From Lachnospiraceae bacterium (GTDB taxonomy: Bacteria; Bacillota; Clostridia; Lachnospirales; Lachnospiraceae), in the NCBI GenBank assembly GCA_015258065.1, contig JABZIZ010000012.1, positions 18,875 to 82,874 on the forward strand: a stretch of DNA of 64,000 nucleotides. The letters run 5' to 3'. The number at the start of each line of letters is the position of its first letter. The first letter of the stretch is position 1. A program made the position numbers and the translations under genes. Positions 50,967-58,570 of this stretch are shown here, piece by piece. Below the pieces are notes generated by a model. The model was not told the origin of the DNA. It ran no database searches and saw only the letters and a program-made list of their open reading frames with translations.

Positions 50967-51780
50967 AAATAAAAAAGCCTCCACCCTCATGGCTTCTCCC
51001 TATATGACCTGGTCGCTGGTCTTTATCATCGTACCACTTGGCATGATTTTATTCTATGGATTCACGAATGAAAGCAGCGCCTTTACCCTCAGGAACATCC
51101 TTGCGATTGCGGACAAAGCAAATTTCAAAGCGCTGGTCCTGGCCTTTACTCTGGCGATTATTTCGACCATCATCTGCTTCCTGCTCGCCTATCCGCTGGG
51201 CATGATTCTGTGCAGCCACAAGGTCGGCAAGCAGGGGTTAATTACCACCCTGTTTATTCTTCCGATGTGGATGAATTTTCTGTTGCGCACCCTGGCCTGG
51301 ATGACCCTTTTGGAGAACAAAGGCGTTCTGAACAGCATTCTGACACTGCTTCATCTGCCGAATGTCAATATCATCAACACGCCCTCCGCCATCGTGATCG
51401 GCATGGTCTATAATTTTTTGCCCTTTATGATCCTGCCCATCTATACCTCTTTGTCCAGAATCGATGACAACGTCATCAACGCTGCGAGAGACCTCGGTGC
51501 CAACTCGGTCCAGACCTTTTTCCGAATCACCCTTCCCCTCTCCGTCCCCGGCATCATTTCAGGGATCACCATGGTCTTTATTCCTGCGCTTACCACCTTC
51601 GCCATCAGCACCATGCTGGGCGGATCCAAAATCCTCCTCATCGGAAATGTCATCGAGCAGGAATTCACTTTGACCTATAACTGGCATCTGGGCAGCGGGC
51701 TCTCCATCGTCCTGATGATCTTCATCATTATCAACATGGTCGTTTCTTTTGTTTCCGACCAGAAAGCAGAGGAGGACTGA
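50959..51780 (+). CDS. potB: Spermidine/putrescine ABC permease PotB
   Basis: A 273-residue permease with six membrane helices and the cytoplasmic EAA-loop NAARDLGANSVQTFFRITLPLSVPGII near residue 175. It forms half the membrane channel with the PotC part of the next protein. The ATG at 50959 overlaps the end of potA by eight bases; a TTG three codons earlier sits too close to GAGGAGG to be the likely start. Confidence 0.92.
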   Translation: MFKNKKASTLMASPYMTWSLVFIIVPLGMILFYGFTNESSAFTLRNILAIADKANFKALVLAFTLAIISTIICFLLAYPLGMILCSHKVGKQGLITTLFILPMWMNFLLRTLAWMTLLENKGVLNSILTLLHLPNVNIINTPSAIVIGMVYNFLPFMILPIYTSLSRIDDNVINAARDLGANSVQTFFRITLPLSVPGIISGITMVFIPALTTFAISTMLGGSKILLIGNVIEQEFTLTYNWHLGSGLSIVLMIFIIINMVVSFVSDQKAEED

Positions 51781-53660
51781 TGCGCAAGAAAATCGAAAAA
51801 ATTTACATGGGTCTCATCATCGCTTTCATGTATCTCCCGATTGCGACCATGATCATCCTTTCTTTTAATGCAAGCAAATCCCGTGCCCGCTGGGGCGGCT
51901 TCACCTTGAAATGGTACCTGAATCTGGCGTCGGATTCCGCCATCATCAATGCGCTTTCCAATACCTTAATCATTGCCCTGATCTCCACGATTGTGGCGAC
52001 CCTCATCGGCACCATTACCTGTGTCGCGCTCATGGGTCTTGGGAAAAAGAGTCGCACCTTTCTCATGGGAATCGCCAACATTCCCATGATCAATGCGGAC
52101 ATCGTGACGGGTATTTCTCTGATGCTCCTCTTCCGCGCCCTGCACTTCGGCGCAGGATTTTTAACGGTACTGATTGCACACATTACATTTAATATTCCCT
52201 ATGTGATGCTCAGTGTCATGCCGCGCATGAAGACCATCAATCCCTATACCTATGAAGCCGCTCTGGATCTCGGTGCGGAACCGCTTTTTGCCTTTCGAAA
52301 GACGATCCTTCCGGACCTGATGCCTGCCATTCTGTCTGGTGCCATGATGGCCTTCACCATGTCCATCGATGATTTCATCATCACCTATTTTACCAAGGGA
52401 TCCGGCTTCGACACCTTAGCGACCAAGATCTACAATGAGGTAAAAAGAGGGATTCAACCGGAAATCTATGCGCTTTCCGCGATTATTTTCCTGGTCGTCC
52501 TCCTGCTTTTATTTGCTTCCGGGCGTCTGCGCGCCAAAAACACGCTTGCCGCATCCAAAAAAGAAGTCTCCTATGCTTCCAAGAAAAGACCCGGAAAAAG
52601 ACAGGCGGCTCTGATTGCCTGCTCCGGCCTTGTCATCGTCCTGCTTGCCATGCTTTTTGGCGGCGTATTCCGGAACGAAGACAACCAGGTTTATGTGTAC
52701 AGCTGGGGAGAATATATCGATCCTGCCACCATTGCGCAATTTGAAAAGGAAACCGGCATCAAGGTCGTCTATGATGAGTTCGAATCCAACGAAATCATGT
52801 ATTCCAAGATCGCTGCCGACAATTCCTCTTATGACGTGCTCTGCCCCTCCGACTATATGATCGCCAAAATGATTCAGGAAGGTCTGCTGCGCCCGCTTGA
52901 TTGGGACCTGTTGCCCAATTCCAAAGCCAATCTCGATCCTGCCTACATGAAGACCGCTACCGCTTTTGACCCCGGAAATCAGTACTGCGTTCCGGATTTC
53001 TGCGGTACTGTCGGTATCCTTTACAATAAGAAGCTGGTACACGACAAGGTGGACAGCTGGGATATTCTCTGGGATCCCAAATACAAAGACCAGATCCTGA
53101 TGCAGGACAGCGTGCGGGACTCCTTCATGGTCGCTCTTCGCAAAAACGGATTCTCCATGAATTCCAAGAATCCGAAAGAACTGCAAATTGCGGCAGACGA
53201 TCTGATTCGTCAAAAACCGCTCGTACAAGCCTATGTCATCGACCAGGTGAGAGACAAAATGATCGGAGGCGAGGCGGCCCTTGGCGTCATCTATTCCGGC
53301 GAAGCCCTCTATACCTTCAGAGAAAATCACGACCTCGAATACGTTGTCCCGAAGGAGGGATCCAACGTATGGATTGACGGCTGGGTAGTAACCAAAGAAA
53401 GCCGCCATTACAAGAATGCCATGAAATGGATTGACTTCATGAACCGTGCGGACATTGCCGTACAGAACTTTAACCTCGTCACCTATACCACCCCCAACCT
53501 GAAGGCGCAGAAACTCATCAAGGATCCGCTCATCCGGAATTCGACCGTTGCTTTCCCGGACGCAGAGACCCTTTCCCGCTGTGATTCCTATTCTTACCTC
53601 GGGAAAAAGACGGATGCTCTCTATAACAAGCTTTGGAAGAAAGTAAAATCAGGAGACTGA
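51780..53660 (+). CDS. potCD: PotC-PotD fusion: polyamine permease joined to its binding protein
   Basis: A 626-residue fusion. Residues 1-255 are a PotC permease (EAA-loop YEAALDLGAEPLFAFRKTILPDLMPAIL). A Lys-rich linker (KKEVSYASKKRPGKRQ) and an extra membrane helix (ALIACSGLVIVLLAMLFGGV, ~280-300) follow. Then a PotD-type solute-binding domain (305-626: VYVYSWGEYIDPATIAQFEK, YDVLCPSDYMIAKM, VPDFCGTVGILYNKK) faces outside. Tethering keeps the binding protein at the channel without a lipid anchor. Its ATG overlaps the potB stop (TGATG). No frame error or internal stop is seen, so the fusion is genuine. Confidence 0.93.
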   Translation: MRKKIEKIYMGLIIAFMYLPIATMIILSFNASKSRARWGGFTLKWYLNLASDSAIINALSNTLIIALISTIVATLIGTITCVALMGLGKKSRTFLMGIANIPMINADIVTGISLMLLFRALHFGAGFLTVLIAHITFNIPYVMLSVMPRMKTINPYTYEAALDLGAEPLFAFRKTILPDLMPAILSGAMMAFTMSIDDFIITYFTKGSGFDTLATKIYNEVKRGIQPEIYALSAIIFLVVLLLLFASGRLRAKNTLAASKKEVSYASKKRPGKRQAALIACSGLVIVLLAMLFGGVFRNEDNQVYVYSWGEYIDPATIAQFEKETGIKVVYDEFESNEIMYSKIAADNSSYDVLCPSDYMIAKMIQEGLLRPLDWDLLPNSKANLDPAYMKTATAFDPGNQYCVPDFCGTVGILYNKKLVHDKVDSWDILWDPKYKDQILMQDSVRDSFMVALRKNGFSMNSKNPKELQIAADDLIRQKPLVQAYVIDQVRDKMIGGEAALGVIYSGEALYTFRENHDLEYVVPKEGSNVWIDGWVVTKESRHYKNAMKWIDFMNRADIAVQNFNLVTYTTPNLKAQKLIKDPLIRNSTVAFPDAETLSRCDSYSYLGKKTDALYNKLWKKVKSGD

Positions 53661-53661
53661 C

Positions 53662-54639
53662 ATGCCCATCAAAGTGCAGAATGCGCTCCCTGCAAGGGAA
53701 CAACTGGAAGAGGAAAATATTTTTGTCGTGGAGGAAGACCGGGCTCTGTCACAGGATATCCGGCCGCTTGCCATCTGCATCCTCAACCTGATGCCTCTTA
53801 AGGAAGATACGGAATTGCAACTGCTTCGTTCCCTGTCCAATACCCCCCTGCAGCTGGATGTGACCTTTATGTACATGTCCACCCACCATGTCTCCAACAC
53901 CTCCCCCAATCATCTCAACCGCTTCTACCGCACCTTTGTGGAGTTAAAAGAAAACACCTATGACGGACTGATCGTCACGGGTGCTCCGGTTGAGAAGATG
54001 CCCTTTGAAGAAGTGGACTACTGGAAAGAACTCACCCGGATCTTCGACTGGGCGAATACCAACGTGACCTCCACCTTTTTTATCTGCTGGGGCGCCCAGG
54101 CCGGGCTGTATTATTACTACGGACTGGATAAAGTGATGCTAAAGGAAAAGCTTTCCGGCGTCTACCGGAACCGGGTCTTAAACCGGAAGCTTCCCCTCAT
54201 CCGGGGCTTTGATGATGAATTCCTGATGCCCCACTCCCGCTATACAGAAACACCGGCCACTCTCATTCATAGCTGCAAGGATTTAGTTCCCCTTGCAGAA
54301 TCGGAAGAAGCCGGCATCATGCTCGTTGTCTCAAAAGACGGGAGACGCATTTTTTCCATGGCACATGCGGAATATGACCGCTTAACGCTGGATCACGAAT
54401 ATAAAAGAGATTTGGAGAAGGGACTGCATCCGAAGCTCCCGGTGAACTACTATCCGGAGGATGATCCCACGAGAGAGCCTCGCCTTTCTTGGAGGGCACA
54501 TTGCAATACCCTCTATACCAACTGGATCAATTATTACGTTTATCAGGCAACTCCTTACCAGTGGGGGCAGATTTTAGATGAAAAACGTAGAAATGCCGCC
54601 ACCATCAATCTCACCGAAAGACTGTCGGATGATTTTTAA
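53662..54639 (+). CDS. metA: Homoserine O-acetyltransferase (MetA family)
   Basis: A 325-residue class-I-glutamine-amidotransferase-like acyltransferase for methionine synthesis. The nucleophile Cys142 is in FFICWGAQAG and the catalytic pair His235/Glu237 in MAHAEYDR. Residue 111 is Glu in TGAPVEKMPFEEVDYW; characterised family members with Glu111 use acetyl-CoA, while Gly111 enzymes (E. coli) use succinyl-CoA, so acetyl transfer is expected. AGGAGACTGAC precedes the ATG, one base after the potCD stop. No methionine riboswitch is visible, and expression appears tied to polyamine uptake. Confidence 0.93.
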   Translation: MPIKVQNALPAREQLEEENIFVVEEDRALSQDIRPLAICILNLMPLKEDTELQLLRSLSNTPLQLDVTFMYMSTHHVSNTSPNHLNRFYRTFVELKENTYDGLIVTGAPVEKMPFEEVDYWKELTRIFDWANTNVTSTFFICWGAQAGLYYYYGLDKVMLKEKLSGVYRNRVLNRKLPLIRGFDDEFLMPHSRYTETPATLIHSCKDLVPLAESEEAGIMLVVSKDGRRIFSMAHAEYDRLTLDHEYKRDLEKGLHPKLPVNYYPEDDPTREPRLSWRAHCNTLYTNWINYYVYQATPYQWGQILDEKRRNAATINLTERLSDDF

Positions 54640-54685
54640 TCTTGGTGTGGATGTAGTCGGAATGCATCCGTACAAAAGATAGGAA

Positions 54686-55480
54686 TTATATCCTTTCCCG
54701 CGTGGTACCACCCAGGAAATTTTGCAGTCGTTCATTTCCTGAGGAGAAAACCTCCTCAGGACTTCCGACACATAAGACTTCTCCCTCTGATAAAAAGAGG
54801 ATCCGGTCAGAAATCTCTCTTGCAAATTGCATCTCATGGGTGACGATCACCATCGCCATGCGCGAATCCTTCAAGGAGCGAATCAGCGCAAGGATTTCTC
54901 CGGTCAGTCTCGGATCCAGTGCCGAGGTCGGTTCATCAAAAAACAGGATCTTCGGTTCCAGCGCCAGGGCTCTGGCAATTGCAACCCTCTGCTTCTGCCC
55001 GCCGGAGAGGGCAAAGGGGTATTCCTTCTCCTTGTCCGCTAATCCCATTCGACCAAGGAGCTCTCTTCCTTTTTCCCGGGCGAACGTCCGGTCTTTCTTT
55101 TGCACATGAATCATCGGATTGACGATATTCTCCAGCACCGTCCAGTGCGGAAAAAGATTGAAGTTTTGAAAGACAAGGCTAAGGCTCTCCTTCGCCTTTT
55201 GAATATTCTGCGCAAGCTCTGCCCGGTTCAGTTCTTCCTGTTCTTTGTCCCCTACTCCCTCCCGTGGACCTTCCAGAAATACCCTCTTCCCAAAGTAGCA
55301 TATACTTCCGGCATCCGCCTCTTCCAGAAAACAGGCAATCCGCAGCAGGGTAGATTTTCCCGAACCGGATGGGCCGATGATGCTGAAAACCTCACCTTCT
55401 TCGCAGGACAGATCCACTCCTCGCAGGATCTCCCTTCCTGAAAAACATTTTCGAATTCCCTTCATCTCCAAAACTTTCAT
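54686..55480 (-). CDS. Polar amino-acid ABC transporter ATPase
   Basis: A 264-residue importer ATPase of the GlnQ/HisP type: IGPSGSGKSTLLRIACFLEE, VFQNFNLFPHWTVLENI, LSGGQKQRVAIARALALEPK, LFFDEPTSALDPRLTGE, VTHEMQFAREISDRI. A ~30-residue insertion (FLEGPREGVGDKEQEELNR) lies between Walker A and the Q-loop. The ATG at 55480 has GGGAG seven bases upstream; the longer start at 55501 is rejected. Third gene of the SBP-permease-ATPase operon, convergent with metA. Confidence 0.9.
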   Translation of the reverse strand: MKVLEMKGIRKCFSGREILRGVDLSCEEGEVFSIIGPSGSGKSTLLRIACFLEEADAGSICYFGKRVFLEGPREGVGDKEQEELNRAELAQNIQKAKESLSLVFQNFNLFPHWTVLENIVNPMIHVQKKDRTFAREKGRELLGRMGLADKEKEYPFALSGGQKQRVAIARALALEPKILFFDEPTSALDPRLTGEILALIRSLKDSRMAMVIVTHEMQFAREISDRILFLSEGEVLCVGSPEEVFSSGNERLQNFLGGTTRERI

Positions 55481-55621
55481 TCTCACTCTCCCCCGCCACA
55501 TCCGCTCCTGGCTGTCTTTCCTAATCCGGTCTACGGTGACCGGTGTCTAATGATTCTGTTTCCCTAAAAAGATTTTCTCTTCCGACCCCCATGGCTAAGA
55601 TTTGCTTGTAATCCTTTCCCT

Positions 55622-56272
55622 CTAATGATAGTAGTTCAGCTTTTTTTCACACTGTTCCATCACAAAGGCCACCACGAAATTAAAGAGATAATACAGGATG
55701 CCTGCCATTACAAGAGGCGCAAGAGAACTCTCCGAAGAGGAAATCGCCTTTGCGGTCGTAAACATCTCCATCACGGAAATGGAAAAGGCAAGGGAGGTGT
55801 CCTTGACGAGGGTGATCACCTCGTTGGTGATGGAGGGAAGAATGTTTTTCCATACTTGCGGAAAGAGGATGCGAAAAAAGCAGGACCACTTCCCATAGCC
55901 CAGGATTCTAGCCGCTTCCACCTGCCCGCCATCCATGCTTTTGATCCCGGAGCGGTAAATCTCTGCAAAATAGGCCGCATAATTCACGATGAAGCCGATG
56001 TATACCGCAAAAATGCGGTAGGAAGGATGGAGACTGATATGAAGAAGATAATAAGGGCCGTAATAGGCGACAAAGAGCTGCAACATCAGCGGCGTTCCGC
56101 GCATCACGGAAATATACACCTTCGTGATTCCCGAAACCATCACATTCGAACTCATTCTGCCAAAAGATACCAATAAGCCAAGTGGCAGGGAAAAAAGAAG
56201 CGTGATCAAGAAAATGCTAAGGCTGACGCCAAGTCCCCCTAATAACCGTACCAAAATCGTCATCCATTCCAT
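55622..56272 (-). CDS. Polar amino-acid ABC transporter permease
   Basis: A 216-residue His/Glu/Gln/Arg/opine-type permease with about five membrane helices and the conserved loop EAARILGYGKWSCFFRILFPQVWKNILPS near residues 135-165. VMRGTPLMLQLFVAYYG is the usual early motif. It forms a homodimeric channel for the adjacent ATPase and binding protein. It lies 69 bp after the binding-protein gene and 141 bp before the ATPase gene. Confidence 0.92.
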   Translation of the reverse strand: MEWMTILVRLLGGLGVSLSIFLITLLFSLPLGLLVSFGRMSSNVMVSGITKVYISVMRGTPLMLQLFVAYYGPYYLLHISLHPSYRIFAVYIGFIVNYAAYFAEIYRSGIKSMDGGQVEAARILGYGKWSCFFRILFPQVWKNILPSITNEVITLVKDTSLAFSISVMEMFTTAKAISSSESSLAPLVMAGILYYLFNFVVAFVMEQCEKKLNYYH

Positions 56273-56341
56273 CTGTCTTTCGTTCCTCCAGCGAACCGAT
56301 CTTCTCTTCTTCCCCCAACCACTTGCATCCTGTGGTTTTCT

Positions 56342-57199
56342 TTACTCCAGAACAAAACCGTCCTTTGATCCGAACCATTTCTCTGTAATCCGATCCACAG
56401 TTCCGTCCTCTTTCATCGCCATCAGGGTCTTGTAAACCTGATCTGCCAGCTCCGTATTTCCCTTTTTAAACCCGATTCCATATTTTTCTTCGGAAAGGCT
56501 GTCTTTCAGGATCGAAAAGGGCTTTTTAGAACTTTTGATCTGATACTCCGCCACCACGGAATCCATACAAATGGCATCACAGGCACCACTCTCCAGATCC
56601 ATCATCGCCGTCTGATAATCTCCGACTTCGACCAGAGAAACAAAACCGTCTTTCATGGCTTTGTTTTCCTCTCTGTTTAGCGCATTTAAACCGGACGAAT
56701 CTTTCTGCACTTCCACTGTCTTGCCTTTTAGGTCGGAAAGATTTTTGATCTTCGAACTCTCTCCAACCACAAAAACCTGTCGATTGGCCATATAGGGACC
56801 GACAAAGGTATATTTGTCTTCCCTGTCTTCCATCGTAAAACCGTTCCAAATACAGTCAATATTACCGGAATTTAACTCCAAATCCTTCGCATCCCAGTTG
56901 ATCGGCTTCGGAACGAAGGTAAAATTCAAGCGCTTCGCCACCTCTTTGGCAAGCGCAAGGTCGTAGCCCGTATAGGACCCGTCCTTATCCACAAAGCCCA
57001 TGGGCGGGAATTCCTGATCAAAGCCGACGGTAAAAGTTTTCCCCGTCTTCGCCTCTTCTCCTTCCCCTTCACTCCGCGCCTGATTGGCGGCATCTGTTTT
57101 CGCAGAAGACGCCCCCGAGCAAGCGACCAACAGCGACCCCAGCAAAGAAAATAGCAAGAAATATCTGCAGCCTTTTCTCCATTCTTTTCCTTTTTTCAT
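56342..57199 (-). CDS. Polar amino-acid ABC transporter substrate-binding lipoprotein
   Basis: A 285-residue lipoprotein with signal peptide and lipobox LLVACSG, a short Glu/Gly linker, then an SBP_bac_3 domain: FTVGFDQEFPPMGFVDKDGSYTGYDL, DCIWNGFTMEDREDKYTF, ESGACDAICMDSVVAEYQI. GFDQEFPPMGF and the Arg/Asp pair in the fold indicate an alpha-amino-acid ligand, but which one is unclear; cystine-type importers look similar. GGAAGGGAGG precedes the ATG at 57199; a longer frame to 57238 is rejected. First gene of the operon, controlled from the palindromic promoter at 57286-57340. Confidence 0.92.
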   Translation of the reverse strand: MKKGKEWRKGCRYFLLFSLLGSLLVACSGASSAKTDAANQARSEGEGEEAKTGKTFTVGFDQEFPPMGFVDKDGSYTGYDLALAKEVAKRLNFTFVPKPINWDAKDLELNSGNIDCIWNGFTMEDREDKYTFVGPYMANRQVFVVGESSKIKNLSDLKGKTVEVQKDSSGLNALNREENKAMKDGFVSLVEVGDYQTAMMDLESGACDAICMDSVVAEYQIKSSKKPFSILKDSLSEEKYGIGFKKGNTELADQVYKTLMAMKEDGTVDRITEKWFGSKDGFVLE

Positions 57200-57285
57200 T
57201 CTGTCCTCCCTTCCCTGACAAAGACGAAAGTCTCGCAAGAGCTTCCTTCCCCGTCAAACGCTGAAACATCTCCTGTCCATTTGAT

Positions 57286-57331
57286 TTAATTTAGTATAGT
57301 AAAGTGTTATCACTTTACTATACTAAATTAA
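57286..57331. repeat. Perfect 21-bp inverted repeat (operator-like) at the amino-acid ABC promoter
   Basis: Two perfect 21-base arms (57286-57306 and 57311-57331) flank TTAT; each arm contains TTTAGTATAGTAAAGTG or its complement. It covers the -10 and most of the spacer of the minus-strand promoter below, so it is most simply an operator, though it could also fold as an RNA hairpin. Confidence 0.8.
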
Positions 57332-57340
57332 GCCTGTCAA
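57312..57340 (-). promoter_or_regulatory. Promoter of the amino-acid ABC operon
   Basis: On the minus strand a perfect TTGACA (57335-57340), 17 bases, TAAAGT (57312-57317), with start near 57305 and a leader of ~105 nt to the binding-protein ATG. It is overlapped by the 46-bp palindrome. Confidence 0.65.
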
Positions 57341-57406
57341 GGACTTTCTTCTCTTTCAAAAAATATTTCATCTATATTCCTACGGTAAACTCACTCCGTC
57401 TTATCC

Positions 57407-57434
57407 TTGCATTCTATTACCTTTCTGTTACTAT
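57407..57434 (+). promoter_or_regulatory. Possible promoter of a short RNA
   Basis: TTGCAT (57407-57412), 16 bases, TACTAT (57429-57434) on the plus strand. It is the only reasonable source for the transcript ended by the strong terminator at 57477-57504. Confidence 0.4.
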
Positions 57435-57440
57435 TCATTC

Positions 57441-57504
57441 AATAGAGTTGCCCGAGGTAATTTTTGTCGGGCCCCCGGCTGAACCTCGTGGTTCAGCCTT
57501 TTTT
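57441..57504 (+). ncRNA. Candidate ~65-nt small RNA or attenuated leader
   Basis: Between the possible promoter and a strong terminator lie two hairpins and no start codon with a ribosome site: GCCCGA (57450-57455) with TCGGGC (57467-57472), then the terminator stem. It could be an independent small RNA or an attenuating leader of the membrane protein gene starting at 57528. Confidence 0.35.
57477..57504 (+). terminator. Strong intrinsic terminator
   Basis: Perfect 9-bp stem GGCTGAACC/GGTTCAGCC with a TCGT loop followed by six T (57499-57504). No plus-strand gene ends nearby; the closest one upstream is metA, almost 3 kb away. Confidence 0.85.
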
Positions 57505-57527
57505 ACTTGTGAATCGGAAGAACGGAA

Positions 57528-58124
57528 ATGAATCTGAAGAACCTAGAATGGGACAACTTTTATATCTACATGCGAAAGCAGGGCTGTTCGATGAAAGCAA
57601 TGGATAAAATGTATTATTTGGTAGCTCTTGTGTTACAAGGGATCGCGTTGATTTTAGAGATACTGCCGGTTGGTGCGGTTATGGTTTTTGCAACAAGCCC
57701 AACTGAACGAACGATTGAAGTGTATTCATACTTTAGTATGCTCCCCGTAGGGTATGCGAATTTCACACCGCTGTTGACAGGAATCCTGACGATTTTGATT
57801 GTCTTGCTTGGTGTAATTGCCTTGTTTAAATTTGATAAAGCTACCTGCATTAGAAAAGTTATATTTGTTTGCAGCATCGTCTCACTGCTGTTTTCGATTG
57901 TTCCGCTATTCCTATTCGGTGCGGTTGGAATGACGGCTGCAAGTTATGCAGTTTCTTGTATGATCCTCTTGTCGCAGGAACGGAGGAGATCTCCTGGAAC
58001 TTGTCCGCTGCCAATGGCAGGAGGCGGCTGCCGCGGTCGGCGCCGAGACAGAGAAGATCTATCTCAGCAGCCAGATCATTGCCAGCGAGAAGAACCGCTG
58101 GGGAGACATTGGGAAGTACTATGA
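57528..58124 (+). CDS. Small membrane protein with spurious fused C-terminus
   Basis: 198 codons. Residues ~27-150 form a four-helix membrane protein (YYLVALVLQGIALILEILPV, FTPLLTGILTILIVLLGVIA, VIFVCSIVSLLFSIVPLFLF, then MTAASYAVSCMILL) of unknown function. After residue ~150 the sequence turns Arg/Pro-rich (RRRSPGTCPLP onward) and looks non-coding in this frame, while frame +1 encodes a convincing protein fragment (57964-58197). The natural protein therefore probably ended near 57970 and was joined to foreign DNA. GGAAGAACGGAA is a weak ribosome site; later ATGs at 57570 or 57591 are possible starts. Confidence 0.5.
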   Translation: MNLKNLEWDNFYIYMRKQGCSMKAMDKMYYLVALVLQGIALILEILPVGAVMVFATSPTERTIEVYSYFSMLPVGYANFTPLLTGILTILIVLLGVIALFKFDKATCIRKVIFVCSIVSLLFSIVPLFLFGAVGMTAASYAVSCMILLSQERRRSPGTCPLPMAGGGCRGRRRDREDLSQQPDHCQREEPLGRHWEVL

Positions 58125-58197
58125 AGCAATGCGATGCACCTTCGCTGCACCTGAATCCAGGAAGCAGGCCACGATCCTTTACCACGAGTGGTTCTGA
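57964..58197 (+). pseudogene. C-terminal gene remnant (unknown family)
   Basis: A 77-residue open stretch without start codon support, ending in TGA, in a different frame from the overlapping membrane protein. The composition is clearly protein-like: NGGDLLELVRCQWQEA, AETEKIYLSSQIIASEKN, RWGDIGKYYEAMRCTF, ending ATILYHEWF. I do not recognise the family. Its N-terminal part is missing, replaced by the membrane-protein gene. Confidence 0.45.
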
Positions 58198-58298
58198 TCA
58201 GACACGATGACGGTGGGCAAGGTCTGACACTTTTGAACCTACAGTCTCTTGACGCTATCCGCAGTAAGAATTCCGGTTACGAAAGGCTCAAGCAATGA
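58191..58298 (+). pseudogene. Second short C-terminal remnant
   Basis: A 35-residue fragment in a third frame (VLIRHDDGGQGLTLLNLQSL, ending SKNSGYERLKQ, then TGA). The composition looks coding but has no start. It may have been the end of a gene whose beginning was lost in the same rearrangement. Family not recognised. Confidence 0.3.
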
Positions 58299-58308
58299 TA
58301 CAATGTTC

Positions 58309-58379
58309 ATGGGTGTGACCACTCCTTCTGATAAATGTTTTTGTGGCGAAATCATTATATCTCATGGGGTCACACCCAT
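58309..58379. repeat. 12-bp inverted repeat in remnant region
   Basis: ATGGGTGTGACC (58309-58320) and its complement (58368-58379) enclose 47 bases and are followed on the plus strand by a T-rich CTTTATTTTTCTTTTC. It may be a terminator or the vestige of a mobile-element end. The rest of 58299-58570 holds nothing I can identify. Confidence 0.4.
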
Positions 58380-58570
58380 CTTTATTTTTCTTTTCTAACT
58401 GACAAAATCTTTACTCCAACACGTTATTGTATTATTCAGCAGACACCACTTACCTATGAAGAGACGCCATAGCAGGATTTAATTTTCAAAGTACAACACT
58501 TAGGGGTGTCCGCTTCGGCGGGTGGCTCCCATTGCCGGAGCACTGGCTCCAACCAATGAAACATGTGGCT

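Noticed and set aside
54699..54713. GGGTGGTACCACGCG on the minus strand, resembling the T-box antiterminator motif.
   Set aside because: It lies within the coding end of the amino-acid ABC ATPase (encoding GGTTR), and the next gene in that direction is the convergent metA, so there is no downstream gene to control.
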